Assembly: GCA_042573625.1 (NCBI GenBank)
Contig: JBHPCZ010000099.1
Location: 1 to 12,689, forward strand
Direction: 5' to 3'
Origin: JBHPCZ01 sp042573625
GTDB taxonomy: Bacteria > Desulfobacterota > Desulfobacteria > Desulfobacterales > UBA11574
DNA length: 12,689 nucleotides
The translations under genes and the position numbers were made by a program. Below, in pieces: positions 1-6,451 of the stretch (positions are counted from its first letter, which is position 1; every line of letters starts with the position of its first letter). The notes beneath the pieces are model-generated. The model saw only the letters and a program-made list of their open reading frames with translations, ran no database searches and was not told the origin of the DNA.

Positions 1-228
1 AATCCGCATTTAACATTTAACCGGGGTTCAAGGCCAAGGAAGGCGAAAATTTTAATCGCAGGAATACAATTGAGTATTTCGAGGATTGAGATTTGAGCCT
101 GACACCGGGATCGGGCAAAAGGGGATGTTTTTCAAAGGTCTATAGTAGTAACTGAGATGAACTAAAGCTTTAAGCAATCTTACAAAGATTCTCGTCCATT
201 GGACGTGATTTTCAAGAAATGAAAAAAT
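1..228. other. Leader region upstream of ricT, no gene seen
   Basis: No convincing reading frame occurs here on either strand; the minus-strand frame across 52-318 is a shadow overlapping ricT. The first 25 bases contain ATTTAACCGGGG, the same core as the inverted hairpin module near 12440, so the window probably opens inside another copy of that repeat family. A leader motif at 106-145 recurs upstream of the transpeptidase gene. I see no clear promoter. Confidence 0.6.
106..145 (+). repeat. Dispersed leader motif, copy 1
   Basis: This stretch of about 40 bp (CGGGATCGGGCAAAAGGGG, then a T5 run and TATAG) resembles 3287-3327. About 22 of the first 30 positions agree, and nearly all differences are transitions. 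Both copies are preceded by TTGAGC at a similar distance. It ends 83 nt before the ricT start. Read on the minus strand, both copies give the peptide string PFCPIP, which reflects shared DNA and not a gene. The function is unknown. Confidence 0.5.
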
Positions 229-1047
229 ATGAAAAAAATTGTTGGGATACGATTCAAACCCGCGGGAAAGGTTTACGACTTTGACAGTGGTGCGTTTGTA
301 CTCAATCGGGGAGATCATGTCATTGTAGAAACCGAACAGGGTCTTGGTTTCGGCACGGTGGTCATTCCACCCGCCCCCTACGATGGTTCCGCTGAAGCCC
401 GTTCAAACAAACCCTTGAAAAAGGTGTTCCGCCTGGCAAGCAAAAACGATTTCCTTCAACGGGAAAAAAACATCGAAATTGAACAGCGAGCCTATGCCTA
501 TTGCCTGAAGTGTATCAAGGAACTCGATCTTCAGATGAACCTCTTTTCCGTTGAAAACTCCTTTGATGCGAGCAAGCTGACCTTTTTTTTCACCTCTGAG
601 GGCCGTGTCGATTTTAGACAACTTGTAAAGATGCTGGTTAAACAACTCGGTGTCAGAATAGAGATGCGACAGGTTGGGATACGAAATCAGGCCAAAATGT
701 GCGGCGGCATTGGAAGATGCGGCCGCGAAATCTGCTGCTCGACGTTTATGGAAAAGTTCGGGCCTGTTTCCATTCGAATGGCAAAAGAACAGAGCCTGTC
801 CCTAAATCCCACGAAAATCTCCGGACAGTGCGGCCGGCTGATGTGCTGCCTTACCTTCGAATATGTAACCTACCAGAAGCTCAAGGCAAAATTTCCAAAA
901 GTGGGCAAGACCATCAACACTAAAAGCGGGCAAGGCAAGGTCATTCGCCACAACGCAATATGCAACCGCATAGCGGTCCGACTGGAGGGAGGGCAGGAAA
1001 TTGAAGCAAGCCTGGATGAAATTTTGCCCTCATCGAGCAAAAGTTGA
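229..1047 (+). CDS. ricT: PSP1 domain protein, RicT (YaaT)-like
   Basis: This 272-residue soluble protein belongs to the PSP1/RicT family. Residues 1-50 (MKKIVGIRFKPAGKVYDF...) form the typical start of the PSP1 region. The family's cysteine signatures follow: CGGIGRCGREICC at 158-170 and KISGQCGRLMCC at 196-207, with further cysteines at 92, 95 and 245. In Bacillus, RicT works with RicA and RicF in an iron-sulfur-containing complex that affects RNase Y and mRNA maturation; whether that role holds here is inference. The start is fixed by an in-frame TGA at 220-222, only six bases upstream, although no good Shine-Dalgarno is visible. A place next to metG (and often holB) is a familiar order in related bacteria. 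The gap to metG is 250 nt and holds an inserted MITE-like element. Confidence 0.92.
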   Translation: MKKIVGIRFKPAGKVYDFDSGAFVLNRGDHVIVETEQGLGFGTVVIPPAPYDGSAEARSNKPLKKVFRLASKNDFLQREKNIEIEQRAYAYCLKCIKELDLQMNLFSVENSFDASKLTFFFTSEGRVDFRQLVKMLVKQLGVRIEMRQVGIRNQAKMCGGIGRCGREICCSTFMEKFGPVSIRMAKEQSLSLNPTKISGQCGRLMCCLTFEYVTYQKLKAKFPKVGKTINTKSGQGKVIRHNAICNRIAVRLEGGQEIEASLDEILPSSSKS

Positions 1048-1111
1048 AAATGCCGTTAACTTTAATTATAAGCCAATATTTTTTCATTTTGTTTACGCTT
1101 GATTTGGATTA

Positions 1112-1277
1112 TTAGAACCTATCTCAAAAATAAGATTAGGGTTCAGGGAAAAGCGCGAAGCAGTCGAAAAAGCGGAGCATACACGTAGTTTGTGAGCCCT
1201 CCTGAGGCGGACGAGCATTTTGAACCGTTTCGCAACACCGCCATGGGCACTTAGATTGTTTTTGAGATAGATTCTAA
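1112..1277. mobile_element. MITE-like element with 19-bp terminal inverted repeats
   Basis: The left end at 1112-1130 (TTAGAACCTATCTCAAAAA) and the right end at 1259-1277 (TTTTTGAGATAGATTCTAA) are inverted repeats matching at 18 of 19 positions. They enclose about 128 bp with no coding potential. The inside shows loose further complementarity, so the element is a long imperfect palindrome. A TA dinucleotide sits at both edges (1113-1114 and 1275-1276), as expected for insertion by an IS630/mariner-type transposase. No transposase is encoded, so it would be non-autonomous. Its right end stops four bases before the metG Shine-Dalgarno, so metG transcription must read through it or start within it. 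Confidence 0.7.
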
Positions 1278-1280
1278 GAA

Positions 1281-1286
1281 AGAGGA
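1281..1286 (+). promoter_or_regulatory. metG ribosome binding site
   Basis: AGAGGA lies 11 nt before the ATG at 1298 and only three bases beyond the MITE-like element. It supports the chosen metG start. Confidence 0.6.
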
Positions 1287-1297
1287 ACAAACGAACA

Positions 1298-3220
1298 ATG
1301 CCAACCCCCTTTTATATAACAACACCGATTTACTATGTGAACGCGAGGCCTCACCTGGGCCACGCATATACAACGATCGTGGCGGATGTAACGTGCCGCT
1401 TCAATGCCATGGGCAACAAAGAAACCTTCTTTCTTACCGGAACAGACGAGCATGGCGATAAGATCGTACGGGCCGCCAAAAATGAAAATATTAGTCCCAG
1501 GCCCTATGTAGACAGGATAAGCAAACTATTCAGAAATCTTTGGCCTGAACTCAACATCAAATACAGTGCCTTTATCCGAACGACCGATGCGCCTCATATC
1601 GCTGTGGTGGAACAGATACTTCAGAAGATTTATGATTCGGGCGATATTTACTTCAGCGAGTATGAAGGGCGTTACTGTTTCGGTTGTGAACGTTTTTACG
1701 CCGAACGCGAGATGCTGGACGGCAAATGCCCTGATCATCAAACCGTGCCTGAAGTCATTAAGGAATCGAATTATTTCTTCAAGATGAGCCATTATCAGGA
1801 TTGGCTGATCGATCATATCAGGAATAATCCCGATTTTATTCGTCCCGAACGCTATAAGAATGAAGTACTCTCCTTTTTAAAGGAACCCCTTGAAGACCTC
1901 TGCATATCCAGACCCAAAACACGCCTCAAGTGGGGAATAACCCTGCCTTTTGATCACAACTACGTGACCTATGTCTGGTTTGACGCGCTATTAAACTATG
2001 TCTCAGCACTGGAATATCCTGATGGAAAGCTGTTTAAAAAGTTCTGGCCATACGCCCAACACATTGTGGCCAAAGATATCTTAAAACCCCACGGTATCTA
2101 CTGGCCGATCATGCTTAAAGCCGCGGGCATTCCCGTATATCAACACCTGAACGTCCATGGATACTGGAATGTCGATCAGGGCAAGATGTCCAAAAGCATT
2201 GGGAATGTGGTGGAGCCCCTTGAACTCAAAAACATTTACGGACTCGACGCCTTCAGGTATTTTTTAATGCGGGATATGGCCTTTGGGCTGGACGCTAACT
2301 TCTCCGAAGCGGCATTGGTCCAGCGCATCAATTCAGACCTGGCGAATGATCTTGGGAATCTGTTCTCCAGGGTTCTTGCCATGGCCCACAAATACTTCTC
2401 CGGCACAGTCCCTGAAGTCGATCCCGAGATTGAGCAGGAACTTCAGCTCGGTCTGAAGTCCGATGCACTGAAGGCTGTAATAGAGTTTGAAAAAGCAATG
2501 AATAACCTTGCATTCCAAAATGCATTAAAGACAATCTGGAAATTTATCAACCAGATGAACAAATATATTGACGTCACAACACCCTGGGAACTTGCAAAAC
2601 AAAGGTCAAGCAAAAAACAGCTTGAGGTGGTGATTTATAACCTCCTGGAAGGGCTCAGGATCATATCCGGTCTCATCTATCCGGTAATGCCGGATACAGC
2701 TGCCACCATGCAAAGTCACCTCGGAATGGACCCGGAAGCGCTGTTTTATCAACTGGATCTCCTTAAAGCGTGGAAAACCTTGCCGCCCGGGACCCGTTTG
2801 CCCAAGTCAATCACACTCTTCCCAAGGATTGATATGAAAAAGGATCAGGCTTCAAAACCGGAAGAAGCTCATGCGGGGCAGAAAATCCCTGCAATCAAGC
2901 CCGAAATAACCATGGAAGCATTCAGCAAGGTTGATTTAAGGGTAGCCACTGTCATTCATGCCGAAGAAATTCCACGGGCAAAAAAGCTTCTCAAGCTCGA
3001 AGTCGATATAGGGGAAAAGCGAACGATTGTGGCCGGCATATCTTCAAGCTATGCGCCCGGGGACCTGGTGGGCAAGCAGGTAATCATCGTCGCCAACCTA
3101 AAGCCCGCCAAAATTATGGGAATACTCTCAAATGGAATGCTCCTCGCGGCAGAAGATGAAGGCGGATTCACCATAGCAACCCTTGATAGAAAAACAAAGC
3201 CGGGAGCTTCGATGAGCTGA
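1298..3220 (+). CDS. metG: Methionine-tRNA ligase with C-terminal tRNA-binding domain
   Basis: This cytoplasmic class I aminoacyl-tRNA synthetase charges tRNA-Met with methionine using ATP. The catalytic Rossmann fold carries the HIGH-type motif HLGH at residues 19-22 and KMSKS at 296-300. A single zinc knuckle is formed by C127, C130, C144 and H147, the one-zinc pattern also found in Thermus MetRS. An alpha-helical anticodon-binding domain follows (about 330-470). A linker leads to a Trbp111/EMAP-type tRNA-binding OB fold at about 537-640 (KVDLRVATVIHAEEIPRAKK, then the typical IVAGISSSY region). The total of 640 residues is normal for the fused form. The ATG at 1298 lies just before the first beta strand (FYITTPIYYVN) and has a Shine-Dalgarno, so the start is secure. 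Confidence 0.98.
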   Translation: MPTPFYITTPIYYVNARPHLGHAYTTIVADVTCRFNAMGNKETFFLTGTDEHGDKIVRAAKNENISPRPYVDRISKLFRNLWPELNIKYSAFIRTTDAPHIAVVEQILQKIYDSGDIYFSEYEGRYCFGCERFYAEREMLDGKCPDHQTVPEVIKESNYFFKMSHYQDWLIDHIRNNPDFIRPERYKNEVLSFLKEPLEDLCISRPKTRLKWGITLPFDHNYVTYVWFDALLNYVSALEYPDGKLFKKFWPYAQHIVAKDILKPHGIYWPIMLKAAGIPVYQHLNVHGYWNVDQGKMSKSIGNVVEPLELKNIYGLDAFRYFLMRDMAFGLDANFSEAALVQRINSDLANDLGNLFSRVLAMAHKYFSGTVPEVDPEIEQELQLGLKSDALKAVIEFEKAMNNLAFQNALKTIWKFINQMNKYIDVTTPWELAKQRSSKKQLEVVIYNLLEGLRIISGLIYPVMPDTAATMQSHLGMDPEALFYQLDLLKAWKTLPPGTRLPKSITLFPRIDMKKDQASKPEEAHAGQKIPAIKPEITMEAFSKVDLRVATVIHAEEIPRAKKLLKLEVDIGEKRTIVAGISSSYAPGDLVGKQVIIVANLKPAKIMGILSNGMLLAAEDEGGFTIATLDRKTKPGASMS

Positions 3221-3286
3221 CACATCGTTTGTCGCTGTTATTGGAAAAGCTGAATTTTTCTCATCTACATTTTATTGAGCAGATAG

Positions 3287-3327
3287 CGGAATCGGACAAA
3301 AAGGAGCATTTTTAAAAAATATCATAG
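3287..3327 (+). repeat. Dispersed leader motif, copy 2
   Basis: CGGAATCGGACAAAAAGGAG is followed by CATTTTT, an A-rich stretch and CATAG. It is the partner of the motif at 106-145 and ends four bases before the transpeptidase ATG. It contains AAGGAG at 3301-3306, but that is 25 nt from the start codon, too far for a normal Shine-Dalgarno. Confidence 0.5.
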
Positions 3328-3331
3328 ATTT

Positions 3332-4744
3332 ATGACAAATATCGCAAAAAGGCCGGACTGGAGAGCTTACCAGGAAAGTTTGAAAAGGGCTCCCACTAGA
3401 AAGAGATCCATTAAAAAAATCTCCAAATGGATTGTTGTTATTCTCCTGTTGCCCGCAACCGTTTATGGAATCATCGTTGGACTCGGGGGAATTCAAAATA
3501 AATACGGCCTGAACGGCGATGATCCCGTATCGCCAAAGCGTGTTGACGCACCTCAAATCCATGAAAGCCTCATCAGTAAAAGAGACGTCCGGTCAATGCT
3601 GGACTCGAAAGCGTTCATAAACCTCAAAGAAAAAGGATTTGACGCTGTTGTAGACGGTCGGCATATCTGGGTTGACACCAGCCTTGACATCCCTTTGCAG
3701 AACTTTATTCTTGCTAAGCTGGATCGTTCCACATCCCGATACATTGCGATTGTGGCAATTGATCCTGAAACAGGCAGAATTCTCTCCATGTCGGGCTTTG
3801 ATAAAACCAATCCGTCCGGCAATCCTTGCATCGACAACATTTTCCCCGCAGCTAGCGTGTTTAAAATCGTAACAGCAGCCGCAGCTGTAGAAAAATGTGG
3901 TTTTAATCCAGACTCAGAGCTCACGTACAACGGCAGGGGACACACGCTGTACAAATCACAACTGAAAGATCGGACAAACAGGCACACAAACCGGATAACC
4001 TTTCGGGATTCTTTTGCCAAGTCTGTCAATCCGGTGTTTGGGAAAATCGGCGCTCTGTATCTTGAAAAAGACGTTCTTGAACAGTTTGCATCCGCTTTTG
4101 GGTTTAATCGACAGATCGGATTCGAGCTGCCGTTTCCGAACAGTTTTGTCTCTGTATCCGACGAACCGTACCAACGGGCTGAAATTGCCTGTGGATTCAA
4201 CCGAAAAACCACAATAACGCCGCTTCACGGCGCGCTGATGGCATCGGCAATTCTCAATCAGGGGAAATTGATAGAACCTACAATCGTTGACCAGATATTT
4301 GATGAAAAGGGGCGGGCCATTTACCGGGCTCGTTCAATCACATTAAATCAGGCCATGACGCCCGAGGCATCAAAGACAGTTAATGATCTCATGGAGGCCA
4401 CGATCCGCAACGGAACGTGCAAGAAGGCGTTCAGGGGTTTTCGAAAAGACAGTATCCTTTCCAGGCTCTTCATCGGCGGCAAAACCGGATCTATTAACAA
4501 CAAGCTTCATGATGCCCGTTATGAATGGTTCGTGGGATTTGCCCGGGAAAAGGAAGGACCGGGGAAAATTGTATTGTCCGTTTTCGTGGCTCATGAGGAA
4601 TATATCGGTATAAGGCCTAGCTACTATGCCCGCATGATAATAAAACAGTATTTCCGGAATTATTTTGTAAAAAAGAAAGACGGGACGAAGTACAGGGGTC
4701 AGGGATCAGGGATCAGGGGACAGAAGGCAGAGGACCCCGTTTAA
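3332..4744 (+). CDS. Penicillin-binding transpeptidase domain protein
   Basis: This 470-residue, membrane-anchored enzyme of the penicilloyl-serine transferase fold is predicted to cross-link peptidoglycan in the periplasm. A short basic cytoplasmic N-terminus (RKRSIKK) precedes one membrane segment at about 33-52. All three active-site motifs are present: S175-V-F-K178 (SxxK), S231-V-N233 (SxN) and K384-T-G-S387 (KTG). It is shorter than classical PBP2 or PBP3 and has only about 60 residues between membrane anchor and catalytic domain, so the usual dimerisation/pedestal domain is missing or minimal. The start at 3332 lacks a close Shine-Dalgarno, but no better start is seen. The last 16 residues (455-470) are encoded by heptanucleotide repeat DNA, and the TAA stop lies in a repeat hairpin arm, so that tail is probably not functional. 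Shape- or division-specific roles cannot be told apart from sequence. Confidence 0.92.
   Translation: MTNIAKRPDWRAYQESLKRAPTRKRSIKKISKWIVVILLLPATVYGIIVGLGGIQNKYGLNGDDPVSPKRVDAPQIHESLISKRDVRSMLDSKAFINLKEKGFDAVVDGRHIWVDTSLDIPLQNFILAKLDRSTSRYIAIVAIDPETGRILSMSGFDKTNPSGNPCIDNIFPAASVFKIVTAAAAVEKCGFNPDSELTYNGRGHTLYKSQLKDRTNRHTNRITFRDSFAKSVNPVFGKIGALYLEKDVLEQFASAFGFNRQIGFELPFPNSFVSVSDEPYQRAEIACGFNRKTTITPLHGALMASAILNQGKLIEPTIVDQIFDEKGRAIYRARSITLNQAMTPEASKTVNDLMEATIRNGTCKKAFRGFRKDSILSRLFIGGKTGSINNKLHDARYEWFVGFAREKEGPGKIVLSVFVAHEEYIGIRPSYYARMIIKQYFRNYFVKKKDGTKYRGQGSGIRGQKAEDPV
4694..4735 (+). repeat. Purine heptad tract inside the transpeptidase 3' end
   Basis: Six consecutive seven-base units run in exact register: AGGGGTC, AGGGATC, AGGGATC, AGGGGAC, AGAAGGC, AGAGGAC. 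The tract lies within the reading frame of the transpeptidase gene and runs straight into the hairpin module. Confidence 0.85.
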
Positions 4745-4766
4745 ATGGTCTCCGAATTTAACTGGG
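4736..4766 (+). repeat. GGTTAAAT-type hairpin module, copy 1
   Basis: The left arm CCCGTTTAAAT (4736-4746) pairs with ATTTAACTGGG (4756-4766) around the loop GGTCTCCGA, with one mismatch and one G-U pair. It is followed by GCAAGCAGAAGTTGAGAAG. The transpeptidase stop codon (4742-4744) lies in the left arm. The sequence is almost identical to 11646-11676 and related to 6194-6229. Confidence 0.8.
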
Positions 4767-4787
4767 CAAGCAGAAGTTGAGAAGATC

Positions 4788-4935
4788 AGAAGGTGGTATA
4801 GGGTACAGGGTATAAGGTACAAGGTTTGGGGTATAGGGTTATCGGTAAAAATCCACATATGCCACCTCCTGAACCCTGAACCTCGATTCCTGAACCCTAT
4901 TTTTTCTTTTTTTACCTTTCACTTTTTACTTTTAG
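4788..4935 (+). repeat. Intergenic repeat block, copy 1 (before kdnA)
   Basis: Eight heptads at 4792-4847 (GGTGGTA, TAGGGTA, CAGGGTA, TAAGGTA and so on) are followed by an AT-rich spacer, CTGAACC-type heptads at 4869-4903 and a T/C-rich run up to the kdnA Shine-Dalgarno. Bases 4788-4827 are identical to 7626-7665 (40 of 40). AGGTGGTATA (4791-4800) is complementary to TATGCCACCT (4858-4867) at nine of ten positions. Confidence 0.85.
4833..4914 (+). terminator. Possible intrinsic terminator or attenuator before kdnA
   Basis: ATAGGGTT (4833-4840) can pair with AACCCTAT (4893-4900), and a T-rich run follows immediately (six T, C, seven T). The loop is large (52 nt) and several other heptad registers could pair, so the fold is uncertain. 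A similar layout occurs before the GlmS-like gene. It could insulate kdnA from the transpeptidase gene. Confidence 0.35.
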
Positions 4936-4940
4936 AGGAG
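4934..4940 (+). promoter_or_regulatory. kdnA ribosome binding site
   Basis: AGAGGAG lies six bases before the ATG at 4947. It is a strong Shine-Dalgarno directly after the pyrimidine-rich repeat. Confidence 0.8.
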
Positions 4941-4946
4941 ACGCTT

Positions 4947-6140
4947 ATGCCGGGTTTTGAAATATTTGGCGACGAGGAGCGAAAAGAGGTCCAGGATGTG
5001 CTTGAAACAGGGGTTTTATTTCGCTATGGTTTTGATCAGGCGCGAAAGGGGCATTGGAAGGCAAAAACATTTGAAACTGAATTTGCCAATCGCATCGGCG
5101 CCGGATACTGTCATCTCTGCTCCAGCGGAACAGCGGCGCTGTGTATCGCTCTGGCCGCCTGCGGTGTCGGTACGGGAGACGAAGTCATTGTCCCTCCCTT
5201 TACATTTGTAGCAACCCTGGAAGCGATATTCTGGGCCGGAGCCGTCCCTGTATTTGCCGAATTGGACGAAACCCTCTGCCTTGATCCGGATGCAGTGAGT
5301 TCCGTGATAACATCCCGCACAAAGGCCGTGTTACCGGTTCACATGTGCGGTGCCATGGCAAGAATCGATGAGATTAAAAACCTCTGTGACCGGGAAAATC
5401 TGATTCTTATCGAGGATGCCTGCCAGGCAACCGGTGGGACACTGAACGGCAAGGCCCTGGGAACCTTCGGCCAAATGGGATGTTTTTCGTTCGACGCCGT
5501 GAAAACGATTACGTGCGGCGAGGGCGGCGGCGTGGTTACCGATGATAAAAATCTGTACCTGCGTGCGGATGCCCACGCAGACCATGGCCATGATCATATC
5601 GGCAACGACAGAGGCCTTGAGGATCATCCCATTATGGGCCTGAATTTTCGAATCAGCGAACTGAACGCGGCTGTGGGGCTGGCTCAATTGAGAAAGCTTG
5701 ACTTAATTCTGGAAAAGCAGCGGTCGCACAAAACAGCTATTAAAGCGGCGCTTTCGGAACTTCCGGACATTACTTTTCGGAACATCCCGGATGAAAAAGG
5801 GGATTCGGCCACATTTCTTACTTTTTTTCTGCCCGATGAATCGAGTGCCAGAAAAACAGCCTCGGATCTCGGACAGGCAGGCGTTGATTCCTGTTTTTAC
5901 TGGTACGACAACAACTGGCACTATTTGCGCCAATGGAATCATATTAAACAGATCAAATCGGCGGCAACACTTCCAATGAAGCTGCTAGAAAATGTGCCGG
6001 ATTATGAAAAGCTTGAAATGCCCCGCTCCGACAGCATCATGAGCAGAGCGATTTCGATGCAGATCAAGCTCGGCTGGACAAAGGATGAACTGAGCCAGCG
6101 AATCGAAAAAACGGTTGATGTAATTAAAAACAGGCAATAG
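4947..6140 (+). CDS. kdnA: Kdo8N aminotransferase KdnA (DegT/DnrJ/EryC1 family)
   Basis: This PLP enzyme of 397 residues closely resembles Shewanella oneidensis KdnA over its whole length as I recall that sequence. Shared stretches include the MPGFEIFG start, GDEVIVPPFTFVA (78-90), HPIMGLNFRISELN (227-240) and the CFYWY..NNWHYL region. In Shewanella, KdnA transfers an amino group from glutamate to the C8 aldehyde made from Kdo by KdnB, giving 8-amino-3,8-dideoxy-manno-octulosonate for the LPS inner core. The PLP lysine is K186 in SFDAVKTITCGEGG, D157 (IEDACQA) should contact the pyridine nitrogen, and SSGTAAL (59-65) lies at the phosphate. The start has a strong Shine-Dalgarno and matches the family N-terminus. 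kdnB follows after 311 nt of repeats. The enzyme should act in the cytoplasm. Confidence 0.93.
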   Translation: MPGFEIFGDEERKEVQDVLETGVLFRYGFDQARKGHWKAKTFETEFANRIGAGYCHLCSSGTAALCIALAACGVGTGDEVIVPPFTFVATLEAIFWAGAVPVFAELDETLCLDPDAVSSVITSRTKAVLPVHMCGAMARIDEIKNLCDRENLILIEDACQATGGTLNGKALGTFGQMGCFSFDAVKTITCGEGGGVVTDDKNLYLRADAHADHGHDHIGNDRGLEDHPIMGLNFRISELNAAVGLAQLRKLDLILEKQRSHKTAIKAALSELPDITFRNIPDEKGDSATFLTFFLPDESSARKTASDLGQAGVDSCFYWYDNNWHYLRQWNHIKQIKSAATLPMKLLENVPDYEKLEMPRSDSIMSRAISMQIKLGWTKDELSQRIEKTVDVIKNRQ

Positions 6141-6154
6141 GAACAGGGTCCCGG

Positions 6155-6189
6155 TTTCAGGGGTCAGGTGTCAGAAGACAGCATTCAGA
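6155..6189 (+). repeat. Purine heptad tract after kdnA
   Basis: Five units of the form NNNCAGR run in register: TTTCAGG, GGTCAGG, TGTCAGA, AGACAGC, ATTCAGA. They lead directly into the hairpin module. Confidence 0.8.
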
Positions 6190-6193
6190 GGAC

Positions 6194-6229
6194 CCCGGTT
6201 AAACAAAAGAAAATACGGGTTTAACTGGG
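6194..6229 (+). repeat. GGTTAAAT-type hairpin module, copy 2
   Basis: CCCGGTTAAAC (6194-6204) pairs along all 11 positions (one G-U) with GTTTAACTGGG (6219-6229). The loop is 14 nt and unrelated to the loop of the other copies. The closing pair next to the loop is C-G here but T-A in copies 1 and 3, a compensatory change that supports selection for the stem. GCAGGCAGAAGATAAG follows, as in the other copies. Confidence 0.8.
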
Positions 6230-6247
6230 CAGGCAGAAGATAAGAAA

Positions 6248-6317
6248 AGACAGACGGCAGAAGACAGAGGGCAGTCCTCAGTAGGCAGTAAGCAGAGGAC
6301 AGAGGACAGTAAACAGA
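6248..6317 (+). repeat. Ten-unit CAG heptad tract
   Basis: Ten consecutive seven-base units all fit NNNCAGW: AGACAGA, CGGCAGA, AGACAGA, GGGCAGT, CCTCAGT, AGGCAGT, AAGCAGA, GGACAGA, GGACAGT, AAACAGA. Only the CAG core and the phase are kept; the other positions vary. Confidence 0.9.
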
Positions 6318-6345
6318 AGTTGAGAAAGAAAAAATCGAAAGCCAT

Positions 6346-6436
6346 GCTCTTTGCTCCTTGCTCCCTGCTCTTTGCTTTTCACTTTTCACCTTTAACTTTT
6401 TACCTTTTACCTTTTACCTTTTACTTTTTACCCATT
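6346..6436 (+). repeat. Thirteen-unit pyrimidine heptad tract before kdnB
   Basis: Thirteen units run in exact register, changing gradually from GCTCTTT, GCTCCTT and GCTCCCT through GCTTTTC and ACTTTTC to ACCTTTT (three in a row), ACTTTTT and ACCCATT. The tract ends four bases before the kdnB Shine-Dalgarno. It happens to be open in the kdnB frame and would add a false hydrophobic N-terminus if translated. Confidence 0.9.
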
Positions 6437-6440
6437 ACCC

Positions 6441-6445
6441 GAGGA
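6441..6445 (+). promoter_or_regulatory. kdnB ribosome binding site
   Basis: GAGGA lies six bases before the ATG at 6452. It decides the start in favour of 6452 over the upstream in-frame ATG at 6320, which lies in repeat DNA. Confidence 0.75.
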
Positions 6446-6451
6446 TCTCTC

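Noticed and set aside
699..923. 74-residue plus-strand ORF inside ricT
   Set aside because: It is an alternative frame of the cysteine-rich region of ricT; the main frame carries the family motifs.
3553..4212. 219-residue minus-strand open frame
   Set aside because: It lies fully inside the transpeptidase gene, which has all its catalytic motifs on the other strand; no domain or start signal is seen.
6320..6451. N-terminal extension of KdnB with a signal-peptide-like hydrophobic stretch (in-frame ATG at 6320)
   Set aside because: The stretch is a translation of the pyrimidine heptad tract. The family start MFRNFK has its own Shine-Dalgarno at 6441-6445, and a signal peptide makes no sense for a cytoplasmic NAD enzyme.
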